The position numbers and the translations under genes are program-made. Positions 53,409 to 63,541 of a DNA stretch of 64,000 nt are shown here, piece after piece. Source of the DNA: Flagellimonas aurea (GTDB taxonomy: Bacteria; Bacteroidota; Bacteroidia; Flavobacteriales; Flavobacteriaceae); the NCBI RefSeq assembly GCF_017313785.1, contig NZ_JAFLNL010000003.1, forward strand, positions 310,001 through 374,000. The letters run 5' to 3'. Position 1 is the stretch's first letter. Each line of letters opens with the position of its first letter. Under the pieces are notes generated by a model that worked only from the letters and a program-made list of their open reading frames with translations, was not told the DNA's origin and did not search any database.

Positions 53409-54284
53409 TCAAAAATTGCCCCTGATGATAATCTGTCCGAGGCCAAGGCTGGCATTCCAGTTTACCATTTTTGTTTTATCATTGTATTTTTTCCGATACC
53501 TTTTATCCAAATATCTATCGATAGATTCCACCGTAAAGATGCTTATTGCAACTCCAAAGGCAATATCAGAAAGCCAATGTTGCCCATCCCACAGTCTCGA
53601 AGCACCGGGCACCATACCTACAAGGTATATCCCGGTCTTTACCCACGGATTTTCAAATTGTTTTGCAATTGCATACGCATTGGAAAAGGCCAATATGGTA
53701 TGGCCGGATGGAAAGGAGTGAAAGCTCCTATTGGGGTTGAAGGGGTCAAAGGTATCCTTGCCATTACCATATTCCGGACGTGCCCTCCCTATAATCGATT
53801 TACTTACTTGTTGCAATAGGCCAGCTGAAGAGGCGGATGCCAATAATAAGACCCCTAAGCGTCTTAATTTTTCATCCTTGGTCAGCAAACCTGTCAAATA
53901 CACCCCTCCAGTTAGCATGTAATTATAGGTCGGACTTCCCACCCTGTCCCCGTAATAGTCAATAAAATCAGGAACTCCCCCACGTTGCCTCATAGCAAAT
54001 TCAGAAACCTGTTCATCAAAAACATACAGCAGTGCCGTACCCCCAACAACCGCCCCAAAGGTGGTCCATTCCTCACTTTTCCAATGAATCGGGCGGGAAT
54101 AGGAATATCCGATTCCTCCAAAGACACTCCCCATATCATATTTGAAAAGTTCCCATGAGCCCGGCTCCGAGGAATCAGACTCTTTTTGCATTTGGGAATT
54201 AACATGTTGGGACGATAAAATAAATACAACGAAAAAGATTGATCTATTCCAAAATCGCCCAGCTTTCATACGTTTTTTTTCCAT
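53409..54284 (-). CDS. PAP2-family phosphatase with signal peptide
   Basis: A 291-residue phosphatidic-acid phosphatase-type protein. The three signature motifs are present: KSIIGRARP, FPSGHTIL and SRLWDGQHWLSD. The N-terminus (MEKKRMKAGRFW, then SIFFVVFILSSQHVNSQ) is a signal peptide; a further upstream ATG at 54308 is less likely. The active site should face the periplasm, where it could dephosphorylate lipid phosphates or undecaprenyl diphosphate. It stands alone, with about 230 bp to aconitase. Confidence 0.88.
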   Translation of the reverse strand: MEKKRMKAGRFWNRSIFFVVFILSSQHVNSQMQKESDSSEPGSWELFKYDMGSVFGGIGYSYSRPIHWKSEEWTTFGAVVGGTALLYVFDEQVSEFAMRQRGGVPDFIDYYGDRVGSPTYNYMLTGGVYLTGLLTKDEKLRRLGVLLLASASSAGLLQQVSKSIIGRARPEYGNGKDTFDPFNPNRSFHSFPSGHTILAFSNAYAIAKQFENPWVKTGIYLVGMVPGASRLWDGQHWLSDIAFGVAISIFTVESIDRYLDKRYRKKYNDKTKMVNWNASLGLGQIIIRGNF

Positions 54285-54511
54285 TTGTTCATACCCCCTG
54301 AGTTCCATGGCCGAGCAAAAGTTTTTTTTAAAATATTAAAAGGATATCCAACAGGATTTTGAAAAGACCTTGTTAGCAGTTTCCATACAGTAAACTTTAG
54401 CATAATAGCCTGTATGTTTTTTTATACCATTAGTAACAATTACTTAGGGAGTGTCATGACATGTGTTATTTTTTAATCTTATAATAGTATATCCATACGA
54501 ATTAATGGACC

Positions 54512-57139
54512 CTATTCCTTAAGCTTACCGCGGAGGTAATAATGTAGGATCCCCCCATTTTTGTAATAATCTACCTCAATTGGTGAGTCCAACCGCGTCA
54601 CTACCTGAAAAACAATTGAGCTTCCGTCAGCCCTGAAGGCTGTTATATCCAATAACTTCTTAGGGTAGAATTCTTTTGATATCCCTGAAATCGAAAAGGA
54701 TTCCGTTCCATCCAGACCGAGGCTTTTTGCACTTTCACCCTTTAAAAACTCCATGGGGAGAACGCCCATACCCACTAAATTACTGCGATGGATCCGTTCA
54801 TAACTTTCCGCCAAGACCGCCTTTACCCCTAACAAGAAAGTTCCCTTGGCCGCCCAGTCCCTGGATGAACCACTACCATATTCCTTTCCGGCCAATACGA
54901 TCAAATCAGTCCTTGTGGATTTATAGCGCATTGCAGCCTCATATATCGTTGTTTGCTCACCGGAAGGGATATATTGGGTATAGCCCCCCTCCTTTTCGGC
55001 CAATTCATTTTTGATTCGGACATTGGCAAAGGTACCTCGCATCATCACTTCGTGATTTCCACGACGCGAACCATAGGAATTAAATGAGCTTTTCACCACA
55101 CCATTGGCCTTGAGATAGCGCCCTGCTTCCGAAGCTTCAGAAAAAGCACCAGCGGGTGAGATATGATCGGTGGTAATGGAATCCCCTAATTTTAGCAAGA
55201 CCCTGGCATCTTGTATATCCTCAAGCTGACCTACCTCGGTGGGAAGCCCTTCAAAGAACGGTGCTTCCTTTATGTAGGTACTATCCTCGTTCCATTGATA
55301 ATTCTCAGAAGGCACGAACTCCAGATTCTTCCATTGTTCCTCTCCGTCAAATATGACATCATAGGCGCTTTCAAAATCCGATTTTTTGATGGATTCGGAA
55401 ATCACCTTCTGTATTTCTTGGTTGGAAGGCCAAATATCCTTGAGGTACACCGGAGCCCCATCGGGGTCAGTGCCAAGGGGTTCCTTGGTCAGGTCCACAT
55501 TGACAGTACCAGTAATGGCATAGGCAATCACCAACAGGGGTGAGGCTAAAAAATTCAACTTGACCTGAGGATGGATCCTAGCTTCAAAATTTCGGTTGGA
55601 GGACAAAACGGCGGCAACCCCCAGATTGTTTTCATTAATGGCATCCGAAATATCAGGGTCCAATGGCCCACTATTTCCGATACAGCTGGTACAACCGTAA
55701 CCTACGGTATAAAAATTAAGTGCTTCCAGATCGTTTTGTAGACCTGAACGGACAAGGTAATCCGTGACCACCTTACTTCCTGGGGCCAAACTGGTTTTGA
55801 CCCACGGTTTGACATTGAGTCCCTTGTTTCTTGCATTTCGCGCCAAGAGCCCGGCTCCCACCATGACGCTAGGGTTAGAGGTATTTGTACAACTAGTGAT
55901 CGCAGCTATGGCAACTGCCCCATTTTCTAGATAAAATCCCATTTTTCCCCTTTCCAACCATGAAAGGTTACTGTGGGACGTACCGACCTTTTCCAACAGT
56001 TGGGGAAGGTTTTTTTTAATACTATCAATAGGAATCTTATCCTGCGGCCGTGTTGGACCAGAGATAGTGGGTACGATAGATCCCAAATCCAGTCCAATGG
56101 TATCGGTATATTTGATATCTTCCTTTCCGGTACGCCAGAGCATATTTTTCTGGGCATAGGATTTTACCCTATCGAGCAAACTGTCCGGCCTTCCTGTAAA
56201 CTTCATATAATCAATGGTCCGCTCATCAATGGGAAAATAGGTAACGGTACATCCAAATTCCGGGGACATATTGGCAATAGTGGCACGATCTGGGACGCTT
56301 AGATGATCAAGACCTTCACCATAGACTTCGACAAACTTACCAACAACGCCGTATTCTCGAAGTAGATTTGTGATGGTCAAAACCATATCTGTTGCGGTAG
56401 TGCCCACGGGAAGTTTCCCTTTGAGTTCCAATCCTATTACCTCCGGCGCGGCAAAATAAATGGGCTGGCCTAGCATGGCCGCTTCTGCCTCGATACCGCC
56501 AACCCCCCAGCCCAAGACGCCGATACCGTTCACCATTGGGGTGTGGGAGTCGGTACCCACCAAGGTATCCGGAAAAAGCCAATTGTCCCTAAGACTGATT
56601 CCCTCTGCAAGATTTTCCAAATTGACCTGATGGCAGATGCCCATTCCCGGTGGAACCACCCTAAAGTTATCGAAAGCGCTCTGTGCCCATTTAAGCATTT
56701 CATAGCGCTCCTCATTCCGTTCGTATTCCTTGGCAACATTTTTGGGATAGGAACTCTTGCTTCCATAATAATCGACCTGTACCGAATGATCGACAATAAG
56801 GTCTACGGGGATGGAAGGATTTACCAAGGCACCATCCTGACCCCGTCGAACCATTTCGGACCGCAGGGATGCAATATCCACGATGGCTGGAACCCCAGTA
56901 AAATCCTGCATCAGTACCCTACCCGGTTTATATGGAACATCATCGTCCGAAGGCGAATCTGCCCAATGGGCCAATATGTTAAAGTGATCCTCCGTGACGG
57001 AAAACCCATCAAAGTTTCGAATGACATTTTCCAATAAAATGCGTATTGAAAAGGGCAGGCGATGGATTGTTTCGATGGAAGACAAATCCACCATTTGATG
57101 CCCGTCTGTTGTTTTGACCGTATGGTGTATCATTTTCAT
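54512..57139 (-). CDS. acnA: Aconitate hydratase A
   Basis: An 875-residue aconitase of the AcnA/IRP type. It interconverts citrate and isocitrate in the TCA cycle through a [4Fe-4S] cluster. Cluster cysteines are in ITSCTNTSNPSVMVGAG and GYGCTSCIGNSGP, and the C-terminal swivel domain carries GSRRGNHEVMMRGTFANVR and GKEYGSGSSRDWAAKG. The ATG at 57139 (MKMIHHTVK) is preferred over 57190. The length is slightly below E. coli AcnA because the N-terminus is shorter. It is monocistronic. Confidence 0.95.
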   Translation of the reverse strand: MKMIHHTVKTTDGHQMVDLSSIETIHRLPFSIRILLENVIRNFDGFSVTEDHFNILAHWADSPSDDDVPYKPGRVLMQDFTGVPAIVDIASLRSEMVRRGQDGALVNPSIPVDLIVDHSVQVDYYGSKSSYPKNVAKEYERNEERYEMLKWAQSAFDNFRVVPPGMGICHQVNLENLAEGISLRDNWLFPDTLVGTDSHTPMVNGIGVLGWGVGGIEAEAAMLGQPIYFAAPEVIGLELKGKLPVGTTATDMVLTITNLLREYGVVGKFVEVYGEGLDHLSVPDRATIANMSPEFGCTVTYFPIDERTIDYMKFTGRPDSLLDRVKSYAQKNMLWRTGKEDIKYTDTIGLDLGSIVPTISGPTRPQDKIPIDSIKKNLPQLLEKVGTSHSNLSWLERGKMGFYLENGAVAIAAITSCTNTSNPSVMVGAGLLARNARNKGLNVKPWVKTSLAPGSKVVTDYLVRSGLQNDLEALNFYTVGYGCTSCIGNSGPLDPDISDAINENNLGVAAVLSSNRNFEARIHPQVKLNFLASPLLVIAYAITGTVNVDLTKEPLGTDPDGAPVYLKDIWPSNQEIQKVISESIKKSDFESAYDVIFDGEEQWKNLEFVPSENYQWNEDSTYIKEAPFFEGLPTEVGQLEDIQDARVLLKLGDSITTDHISPAGAFSEASEAGRYLKANGVVKSSFNSYGSRRGNHEVMMRGTFANVRIKNELAEKEGGYTQYIPSGEQTTIYEAAMRYKSTRTDLIVLAGKEYGSGSSRDWAAKGTFLLGVKAVLAESYERIHRSNLVGMGVLPMEFLKGESAKSLGLDGTESFSISGISKEFYPKKLLDITAFRADGSSIVFQVVTRLDSPIEVDYYKNGGILHYYLRGKLKE

Positions 57140-57333
57140 GTGCTGAAGTTTTAATATCTGTAATTTACAACTAGAAAGGCAAATGGACAACTTAGGAACT
57201 GTTTAAAAAGTGCCTCTGGTGTTGACATCACTTTTAAAACCGGCTTGTCACACTGTACATGGTCTGTTACCGAACGGGGTTCTTTACGGCCTATGGGTGG
57301 CAGAGTCCCTTCACATAATTCTAAACTTTTATC

Positions 57334-57810
57334 CTAATGGAGTATCGCAACGGCAAACAATTTCATTTCGTCATATCCGGGCAGTACATCTTCCAAAAGT
57401 TCCAGCTCGATAGGATTCGCAGTACTTACCCTCAGCTCTTGGGCAGTTTTTAATTTAGCCACTAAATAACCAAAAGCGATGGTTCCCTGTTTGATTTTCC
57501 ATGTATCCAAAAGATCATCATCCAGATACCTGTCCAGACTATATTCGATATAACGCTCAGTACTTTCCCTATCCATACTTATCACCTCTTGGCTGTTCCT
57601 CAAAAAATCCTCAAGTTCAACGACACCGTATTCCTTCCAAAGGTATACAGGTAAATAGGCTACCACATCTTCCTGAAAACCATACTTATTCTCCACTTCG
57701 GTTCCTTGGACCTGGCTAAAAGTGTAAGGGGTCGTTCCAAAACTCATAAAAAGGCTGCACTCCAGAAGCACCCTGCTTAAATTCGAACTAAAATCACTGT
57801 AATTCAACAT
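57334..57810 (-). CDS. Hypothetical protein (158 aa)
   Basis: A 158-residue soluble acidic protein I do not recognise. Segments YLPVYLWKEYGVVELEDFL and ESTERYIEYSLDRYLDDDLL look like aromatic-rich helices. No signal peptide, metal motif or membrane segment was found. It lies between aconitase and the ferredoxin-cyclase gene on the same strand, separated by about 130-200 bp on each side, so it may be an independent gene. Confidence 0.6.
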   Translation of the reverse strand: MLNYSDFSSNLSRVLLECSLFMSFGTTPYTFSQVQGTEVENKYGFQEDVVAYLPVYLWKEYGVVELEDFLRNSQEVISMDRESTERYIEYSLDRYLDDDLLDTWKIKQGTIAFGYLVAKLKTAQELRVSTANPIELELLEDVLPGYDEMKLFAVAILH

Positions 57811-57941
57811 TTCATATTTAATTCATTTATCTTCCAATTATGGTCCATTGAACGCAAAAACCCATTCAACAGCTCCCGGATATCCATCCATGAAGGAACT
57901 GCTAACTCTATTTTTACTATCCGCTGTTGGTCACCAACCTT

Positions 57942-58892
57942 TTACTTGTTTTGGTACAAAAATTCCTCACCCAACAAATACAGGGTAAACGGCTCTTCAA
58001 CCCCTTTTAATCGTTCCACAGTATGCACAGCGTTCGGTTTGTACCGAAGTTGCATGAAAACCTCCTCGGATATGATGAAGTTATTATTGAGCTTTTTGGT
58101 GAGATCTTGGATACGCGCCGCTACATTGACAGGATAGCCCATTACCAACTGATGTGGATTCCCATGGAGCAATAGGTCCCCAGCCGCCACTTTACCGAGA
58201 TGGGCCCCTACCCCTACCTCAATTTGTTGGTCAAAATACTTTTTGAAATATGTCTCGTTCAATTGTTCCAAGGCCTTGAACATTTCACTGACGGCATCCA
58301 CTGCATTATTGGCACTTTCCTTTGCATTTTGATCGAAACCAAAGGCCGCATAAAGACCGTCCCCTGCCGTTTCGACTATCCTACCGCCATGTTCCTTGAT
58401 GATCTCCTCGAAATGATAGAACAATTTTCTGACCACATGGATTACATCAAAGGCCAAATGGTGTTCCACAAAAGGGGTGAAGTTCCTGATGTCCATAAAC
58501 AAAAGGCAGAGTCGCATTTCCTTGCCAATATTTTCGTTGCCCATAATCTTGTTCCTCAGGTAAAGGGGATAGTCGCTTTCATCGTTCATGATACGCTTGA
58601 TTTTCACACTCCCCCCTTTCACATAGGTTTGACAAGCCAACCTAACATTGTCCGCAAGACCAAAATACCGTTGCACATTTTTTTCCGCAGTGTTTGCCTC
58701 GGATAAGTGTTCCTCGCCGCTGATCACCAAAATACGACAGGTCGAACAACGTGCTCTTCCCCCACATTCACAGCAGAACGGTATTTCCTTTTTCAGGGAC
58801 GCTTTTAAAATGGAATCATCGGAGCTGATCAGAAAGGATGCCTCCTCATTGACAATGGTAATATTGTGATATGTCCGTACCTTATCATTCAT
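57942..58892 (-). CDS. [2Fe-2S] ferredoxin - class III adenylate cyclase
   Basis: A 316-residue protein with an N-terminal plant-type [2Fe-2S] ferredoxin domain whose cysteines are in CCECGGRARCSTCR plus a later LACQTY, and a C-terminal class III nucleotidyl cyclase domain. FMDIRNFT and VETAGDGLYAAFG supply the two metal-binding aspartates. A cluster next to a cyclase suggests redox or iron control of cAMP (or cGMP) synthesis. The start at 58892 overlaps the end of the TolC-type gene by 8 nt, tying it to the RND efflux operon. A longer frame from 58946 would lie inside that gene. Confidence 0.8.
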   Translation of the reverse strand: MNDKVRTYHNITIVNEEASFLISSDDSILKASLKKEIPFCCECGGRARCSTCRILVISGEEHLSEANTAEKNVQRYFGLADNVRLACQTYVKGGSVKIKRIMNDESDYPLYLRNKIMGNENIGKEMRLCLLFMDIRNFTPFVEHHLAFDVIHVVRKLFYHFEEIIKEHGGRIVETAGDGLYAAFGFDQNAKESANNAVDAVSEMFKALEQLNETYFKKYFDQQIEVGVGAHLGKVAAGDLLLHGNPHQLVMGYPVNVAARIQDLTKKLNNNFIISEEVFMQLRYKPNAVHTVERLKGVEEPFTLYLLGEEFLYQNK

Positions 58893-60309
58893 CCTCCCCC
58901 ATGGTTTGCCATCCTCCGCCCAAGGCCCTATATAAATTGATAACACTTACCTTTCGCTCAAGCACATCCATGATTCCTTGCATTTCCGCTGACAACAAAT
59001 TCTGTTCAGAGGTCAGTACATCTGTATAGTTGGTCTGTGAACTGTATTCCAATAATCGTTTGGTGTAGGAAACCGATTTGTTCAGCGCTTCCAATTGACC
59101 GATCCTTTTTTCACACTTGATATCCGCTTGTTGGTAGGCAAAAAGGGCGTCGGAGACCTCCTGACCTGCCGTTAGCAGAGTTTGTTCAAAAGTATAATAT
59201 GCTATCTGTTGTTCGGATTTGGCGACTTTCAGGTTTGCTTTCAAAGTTCCCCGGTTGAAAATAGGCTGCAACAGGCCTCCTGCCACATTGGCGAACAGGC
59301 CAACATTCTCCTTAAAAAGATCATCGAATTCAAAACTGGAAAAACCAGAGGCCCCTGTTATAGTAAACGAAGGGTAAAAACTGGCTTGGGCCACATTGGT
59401 GTTCTCAAATGCCTCACGAAAGGCCAGTTCACTTTGGATCACGTCCGGTCTATTGAGCAAGAGTTGGGAAGGAACGCCAATGGACAGCTCCATGGAAACC
59501 TCTTGGGCCATACTATCATAAGAGCTACGGGGAATGCTGCCCGGTTTTCTTCCCAATAGCACGGAAAGCCCATTTTCAGTTTCCCGAATCTGTCTTTCCA
59601 CATCGGGGATGACCAGTTCGGCTTGGAATTGGTTCGCCTCGCTCTGTACAACAGCCGCCCCGTTCACCACGTTGGCCTGTTTCAATTTATTCATGGTGAC
59701 CACATAGGATTTTCGGTTTTCAGCGGTTTCCCTCAACACTTTCAACTGTTGGTCCAAAGCGATCAATTGAAAATATTTTGTTGCCACATTGGCCACCAGG
59801 GCAGATTGTACAGCCTGTTTGGCTCCCTCTGCCTTCAAAAGGCCGGCCAATCGGGCACGTTTGGCACTCCCCAGCTTCCCCCAGATGTCCGCTTCCCAGG
59901 AAGTGGTCAGGGAAATATCATATTGCGTCACATTGTCCACCAAACCATAACCTTGCGTGAACGAAAGTTTGGATCGGGCCACGGATGCATTTCCCTGTAA
60001 TGTGGGTAGAAATGCCCTTTTGCTCTGTTTGAACATGGCCCCGGCAATCTGTATCCGCTCAAAGGCTATCCTCATGTCATGGTTTTTGGCCATGGCCTCG
60101 TCAAGGTAGCCATTCAACAGGGAATCCGTAAAGAAGGTTTCCATTGGAAGAGCCGATAATGCCTTCAAACTATCCTTATATCCGGCCTCAGTTCTGTACA
60201 GGCCCTGGGTTTCCATTTCTGGCGTTTTGTATTTCTTGGTGATCCCACAAGAGGTCATGAACAAGAAAGAAATAAGCAATAGGAGTATATGATTTCGATA
60301 TGTCTTCAT
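58885..60309 (-). CDS. TolC-family outer-membrane efflux lipoprotein
   Basis: A 474-residue outer-membrane channel of the NodT/OprM type. The signal and lipobox (LLLLISFLFMTSCG) are followed by two long helical repeats (ALVANVATKYFQLIALDQQL; QEVSDALFAYQQADIKCEKR). It is the exit duct of a tripartite RND pump. The start at 60309 gives the natural signal peptide; an ATG at 60327 overlaps the pump gene stop. The last codons overlap the ferredoxin-cyclase start. Confidence 0.9.
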   Translation of the reverse strand: MKTYRNHILLLLISFLFMTSCGITKKYKTPEMETQGLYRTEAGYKDSLKALSALPMETFFTDSLLNGYLDEAMAKNHDMRIAFERIQIAGAMFKQSKRAFLPTLQGNASVARSKLSFTQGYGLVDNVTQYDISLTTSWEADIWGKLGSAKRARLAGLLKAEGAKQAVQSALVANVATKYFQLIALDQQLKVLRETAENRKSYVVTMNKLKQANVVNGAAVVQSEANQFQAELVIPDVERQIRETENGLSVLLGRKPGSIPRSSYDSMAQEVSMELSIGVPSQLLLNRPDVIQSELAFREAFENTNVAQASFYPSFTITGASGFSSFEFDDLFKENVGLFANVAGGLLQPIFNRGTLKANLKVAKSEQQIAYYTFEQTLLTAGQEVSDALFAYQQADIKCEKRIGQLEALNKSVSYTKRLLEYSSQTNYTDVLTSEQNLLSAEMQGIMDVLERKVSVINLYRALGGGWQTMGEDE

Positions 60310-60319
60310 AGTGGTCAAA

Positions 60320-63300
60320 TTATTCATGATCGTGATCTTCTTCTTTATGCAGTCGCAAGCTCAATCTTTCCTGTAGGGCCTGGAACATTACGAACAGTGC
60401 CGGGATTACAAAAACACCGCACAAGGTCCCCACAAGCATTCCCCCAACGGCAGCCGTTCCTATAGATCTGTTACTTACTGCACCTGCCCCACTGGCGAAC
60501 ATCAAAGGGAGTAAACCAAAAATAAAAGCAAAGGATGTCATCAAAATAGGTCGGAGCCTTGCCTTTGCAGCACGGACTACCGATGATGCCAAACTAAGAC
60601 CGCTCTTTCGGTGCATCAGGGCAAATTCCACGATCAATATCGAATTTTTGGCCAAGAGCCCCGTAAGCATGATCAAACTGATTTGCAGGAATATATTGTT
60701 GTCGATACCAAATAGTTTGGCAAAAAGGTAAGCCCCTGCCAATCCAATGGGCAATGGTAGTAAAATGGAAAACGGCAAAATATAGCTCTCGTACTGGGCC
60801 GCCAACAGAAAATAGACGAACACCAGACACAGGATGAATATGTACACCGTTTGGTTCCCGCTATTGACCTCTTCCCGGCTCAGTCCGGCAAATTCATAAC
60901 CATACTGCTTGGTCAGGTTTTCCTCGGCCACTTCTTGTATGGCCTTTACCGCATCCCCTGAACTGTATCCCGGAGCGGGTACCCCTGTAACGTTGGCAGA
61001 GGTAAAAAGATTGAACCTTTTGATGAACTCGGGGCCAAAGATCTTTTTTAGACTCACAAACTGTGTTATTGGCACCATTTCCCCATTTCCGGTCCTTACC
61101 AAAATGGAGTGCAGGTCCTCGGGTTTGGCCCGTGGTCCTGGCTCGGATTGGACCATGACCCGGTATTGTTTGTTGAAGCGATTGAAATCAGAGGCATAGA
61201 TACCTCCATAGTAACCCTGCATCACGGCCAACACTTGGTCTGGTGTAATGCCGGCCATCTCACATTGGGCCACATCCACCTCGAGTTCATATTGGGGAAA
61301 ACTGTTACTAAAAGAGGTAGTCGCATATAAAATCTCGGGCCTTTGGTTGATGGCCCCCATATAGTTTCCGACAACTCCGTTGAACTTGTCCATGTCATTG
61401 GCGGTACGGTCCTGTAAATTGAACTCAAAACCATTGGTACTTCCAAAACCCTGTAATGTGGGAGCTGCAAAAAATATGATATTGGCCCCCTTGATACCGG
61501 AAGTTTTATAGAATAATTTATTTACCACACTTTCGATGTCCTGTCCTTCCCCTTGACGATCATCCCATGATTTCAAACGAATAAAAAAGGCCCCGTATGA
61601 TCCACCTGTACCGCTAATGATGTCCCGTCCTGCCATTCGGGTCAAACTTTCGACCTCCGGTACGGTCTGGATGATACTGTCTACCTTATCGGCCAATTCC
61701 GTGGTACGCTCCAAAGATGAGGATGGTGGTAGTATGATGTTCCCAAAAATGGCCCTACTATCTTCCGAGGGCACAAAACCCGTGGGCGTGTTTTTGATCA
61801 GTCCCCAAGCCAAGGCGGAAAAACCGACTATCAGACCAATGGCCAACCATTTTCTTCTCAAGAGGAACTGTACCCCTTTAATATATTTGAAGGTTACGGC
61901 CTGAAAGGCTACATTGAACTTGGCATAGAATCGCTTCAAAAATCCTTTGGGAGCATCTTCCACATCATGGTCATGGACCTTTAGGAACAGCGCACAAAGT
62001 GCTGGGCTCAAGGTAAGTGCATTGATTGCCGAGATAACAATCGCAATGGCCAATGTAAGTCCAAACTGTTTATAGAACACCCCTGTGGACCCCCCAATAA
62101 AGGAAACCGGCACAAAAACGGCCGCCATGACCAACGTGATGGAAACAATGGCCTTACTGATTTCACTCATCGCATGGAGGGTGGCCTTTTTGGCCGTTTT
62201 TGATCCCTGATCGAACTTGGCATGGACCGCTTCCACTACGACAATGGCATCATCCACAACGATACCGATAGCCAATACCAGTGCAAATAAGGTCAATAGA
62301 TTGATGGTGAACCCGAACAGCTGTAAAAAGAAGAAAGTACCAATGATCGCCACCGGGACCGATATGGCAGGAATCAACGTTGAGCGAAAATCCTGCAAAA
62401 AGATAAACACCACAATAAACACCAAAATAAAGGCCTCGATCAAGGTGTGGATCACCTTATCTATCGAAGCATTAAGAAACTCGTTGGCGTTCAAAAATGG
62501 AACATAATCGATACCCGATGGAAAGTCTTTGGCACTCTCTTCAACAATGCGTTGACATTCATTGATAAGTTCATAGGCATTTGACCCCGCCGATTGACTG
62601 ATGGCAATGGACGTGCTGGGGTACCCCAAGGTCTTGGTACTGCTATTGTAGTCCAACGCACCCAGTTCCACCTTTGCCACATCGTCCAAACGAAGCATTT
62701 CCCCGTCCTTACCCGCCTTGATCACAATTTCCCCGAATTCTTCGGCAGTCTGTAATCGACCTTTGTATTTTATGGTATACTGAAATGCCTGATCTCCGTT
62801 GACACCGAACTTTCCAGGGGCTGCTTCAATATTTTGTTGTCTCAGTTTGCCAATGACATCGGCCGGTACCAATCCGTACGAGGCCATGGCATCCGGTTTG
62901 AGCCATATCCGCATCGCATAGTCCCTTGCTCCATAAATAAAGGCGTCTCCGATACCGTTGACCCGTTTGAGCTTGGGCAATATGTTCAAGCTCACATAGT
63001 TTTGCAGAAAATTTTGGTCATAGCTGTCCTTGGTACTGTAGATACTGAAAATATAGACCAGACTACTCTGCACCTTGCCCGTCGAGACCCCAGACCGGAT
63101 AACCTCTTCGGGCAATAGGTTACTGGCCTTGTTTACACGGTTCTGGACGTTCATAACGGCCAGGTCGGGGTCAGTCCCCAACTTAAAATATATCGTAATC
63201 GCCGCACTTCCATCGTTCCCTGCGGTGGACGTCATGTACTGCATGTTCTCCACCCCATTGATCTGCTCTTCCAATGGGATTAAGACACTTTTTCGCACCA

Positions 63301-63466
63301 CATCGGCATTGGCTCCCTGATAGGAGGTCGTGACCTCGACCGTTGGAGGGGCAATGTCCGGATACTGGGAGATCGGAAGCGTATAAAGACCTAGAATCCC
63401 CAGAATCACAATAATGACGGATATCACCGTGGAAAGTACGGGTCTATCGATAAAGTTTTTTAACAT
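60320..63466 (-). CDS. RND multidrug efflux transporter (AcrB/HAE1 type)
   Basis: A 1048-residue inner-membrane proton/drug antiporter with the AcrB layout: TM1 near the start (VLSTVISVIIVILGILGLY), a first porter domain, six TM helices in the middle containing LVLAIGIVVDDAIVVVEAV (proton relay aspartates), a second porter domain, and six more TM helices ending in LVGTLCGVFVIPALFVMF. The ATG at 63466 (MLKNFIDRP) is chosen. It pumps amphiphilic compounds from the periplasm or inner membrane through the TolC partner. The histidine-rich tail (HDHE) is common in this group. Confidence 0.93.
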   Translation of the reverse strand: MLKNFIDRPVLSTVISVIIVILGILGLYTLPISQYPDIAPPTVEVTTSYQGANADVVRKSVLIPLEEQINGVENMQYMTSTAGNDGSAAITIYFKLGTDPDLAVMNVQNRVNKASNLLPEEVIRSGVSTGKVQSSLVYIFSIYSTKDSYDQNFLQNYVSLNILPKLKRVNGIGDAFIYGARDYAMRIWLKPDAMASYGLVPADVIGKLRQQNIEAAPGKFGVNGDQAFQYTIKYKGRLQTAEEFGEIVIKAGKDGEMLRLDDVAKVELGALDYNSSTKTLGYPSTSIAISQSAGSNAYELINECQRIVEESAKDFPSGIDYVPFLNANEFLNASIDKVIHTLIEAFILVFIVVFIFLQDFRSTLIPAISVPVAIIGTFFFLQLFGFTINLLTLFALVLAIGIVVDDAIVVVEAVHAKFDQGSKTAKKATLHAMSEISKAIVSITLVMAAVFVPVSFIGGSTGVFYKQFGLTLAIAIVISAINALTLSPALCALFLKVHDHDVEDAPKGFLKRFYAKFNVAFQAVTFKYIKGVQFLLRRKWLAIGLIVGFSALAWGLIKNTPTGFVPSEDSRAIFGNIILPPSSSLERTTELADKVDSIIQTVPEVESLTRMAGRDIISGTGGSYGAFFIRLKSWDDRQGEGQDIESVVNKLFYKTSGIKGANIIFFAAPTLQGFGSTNGFEFNLQDRTANDMDKFNGVVGNYMGAINQRPEILYATTSFSNSFPQYELEVDVAQCEMAGITPDQVLAVMQGYYGGIYASDFNRFNKQYRVMVQSEPGPRAKPEDLHSILVRTGNGEMVPITQFVSLKKIFGPEFIKRFNLFTSANVTGVPAPGYSSGDAVKAIQEVAEENLTKQYGYEFAGLSREEVNSGNQTVYIFILCLVFVYFLLAAQYESYILPFSILLPLPIGLAGAYLFAKLFGIDNNIFLQISLIMLTGLLAKNSILIVEFALMHRKSGLSLASSVVRAAKARLRPILMTSFAFIFGLLPLMFASGAGAVSNRSIGTAAVGGMLVGTLCGVFVIPALFVMFQALQERLSLRLHKEEDHDHE

Positions 63467-63541
63467 AACCTTGAATTTTATGGACAATAGATATCCAGGG
63501 TTATCAATGTAACCTTCTTGATATCCGTATTTTAAATTTGT

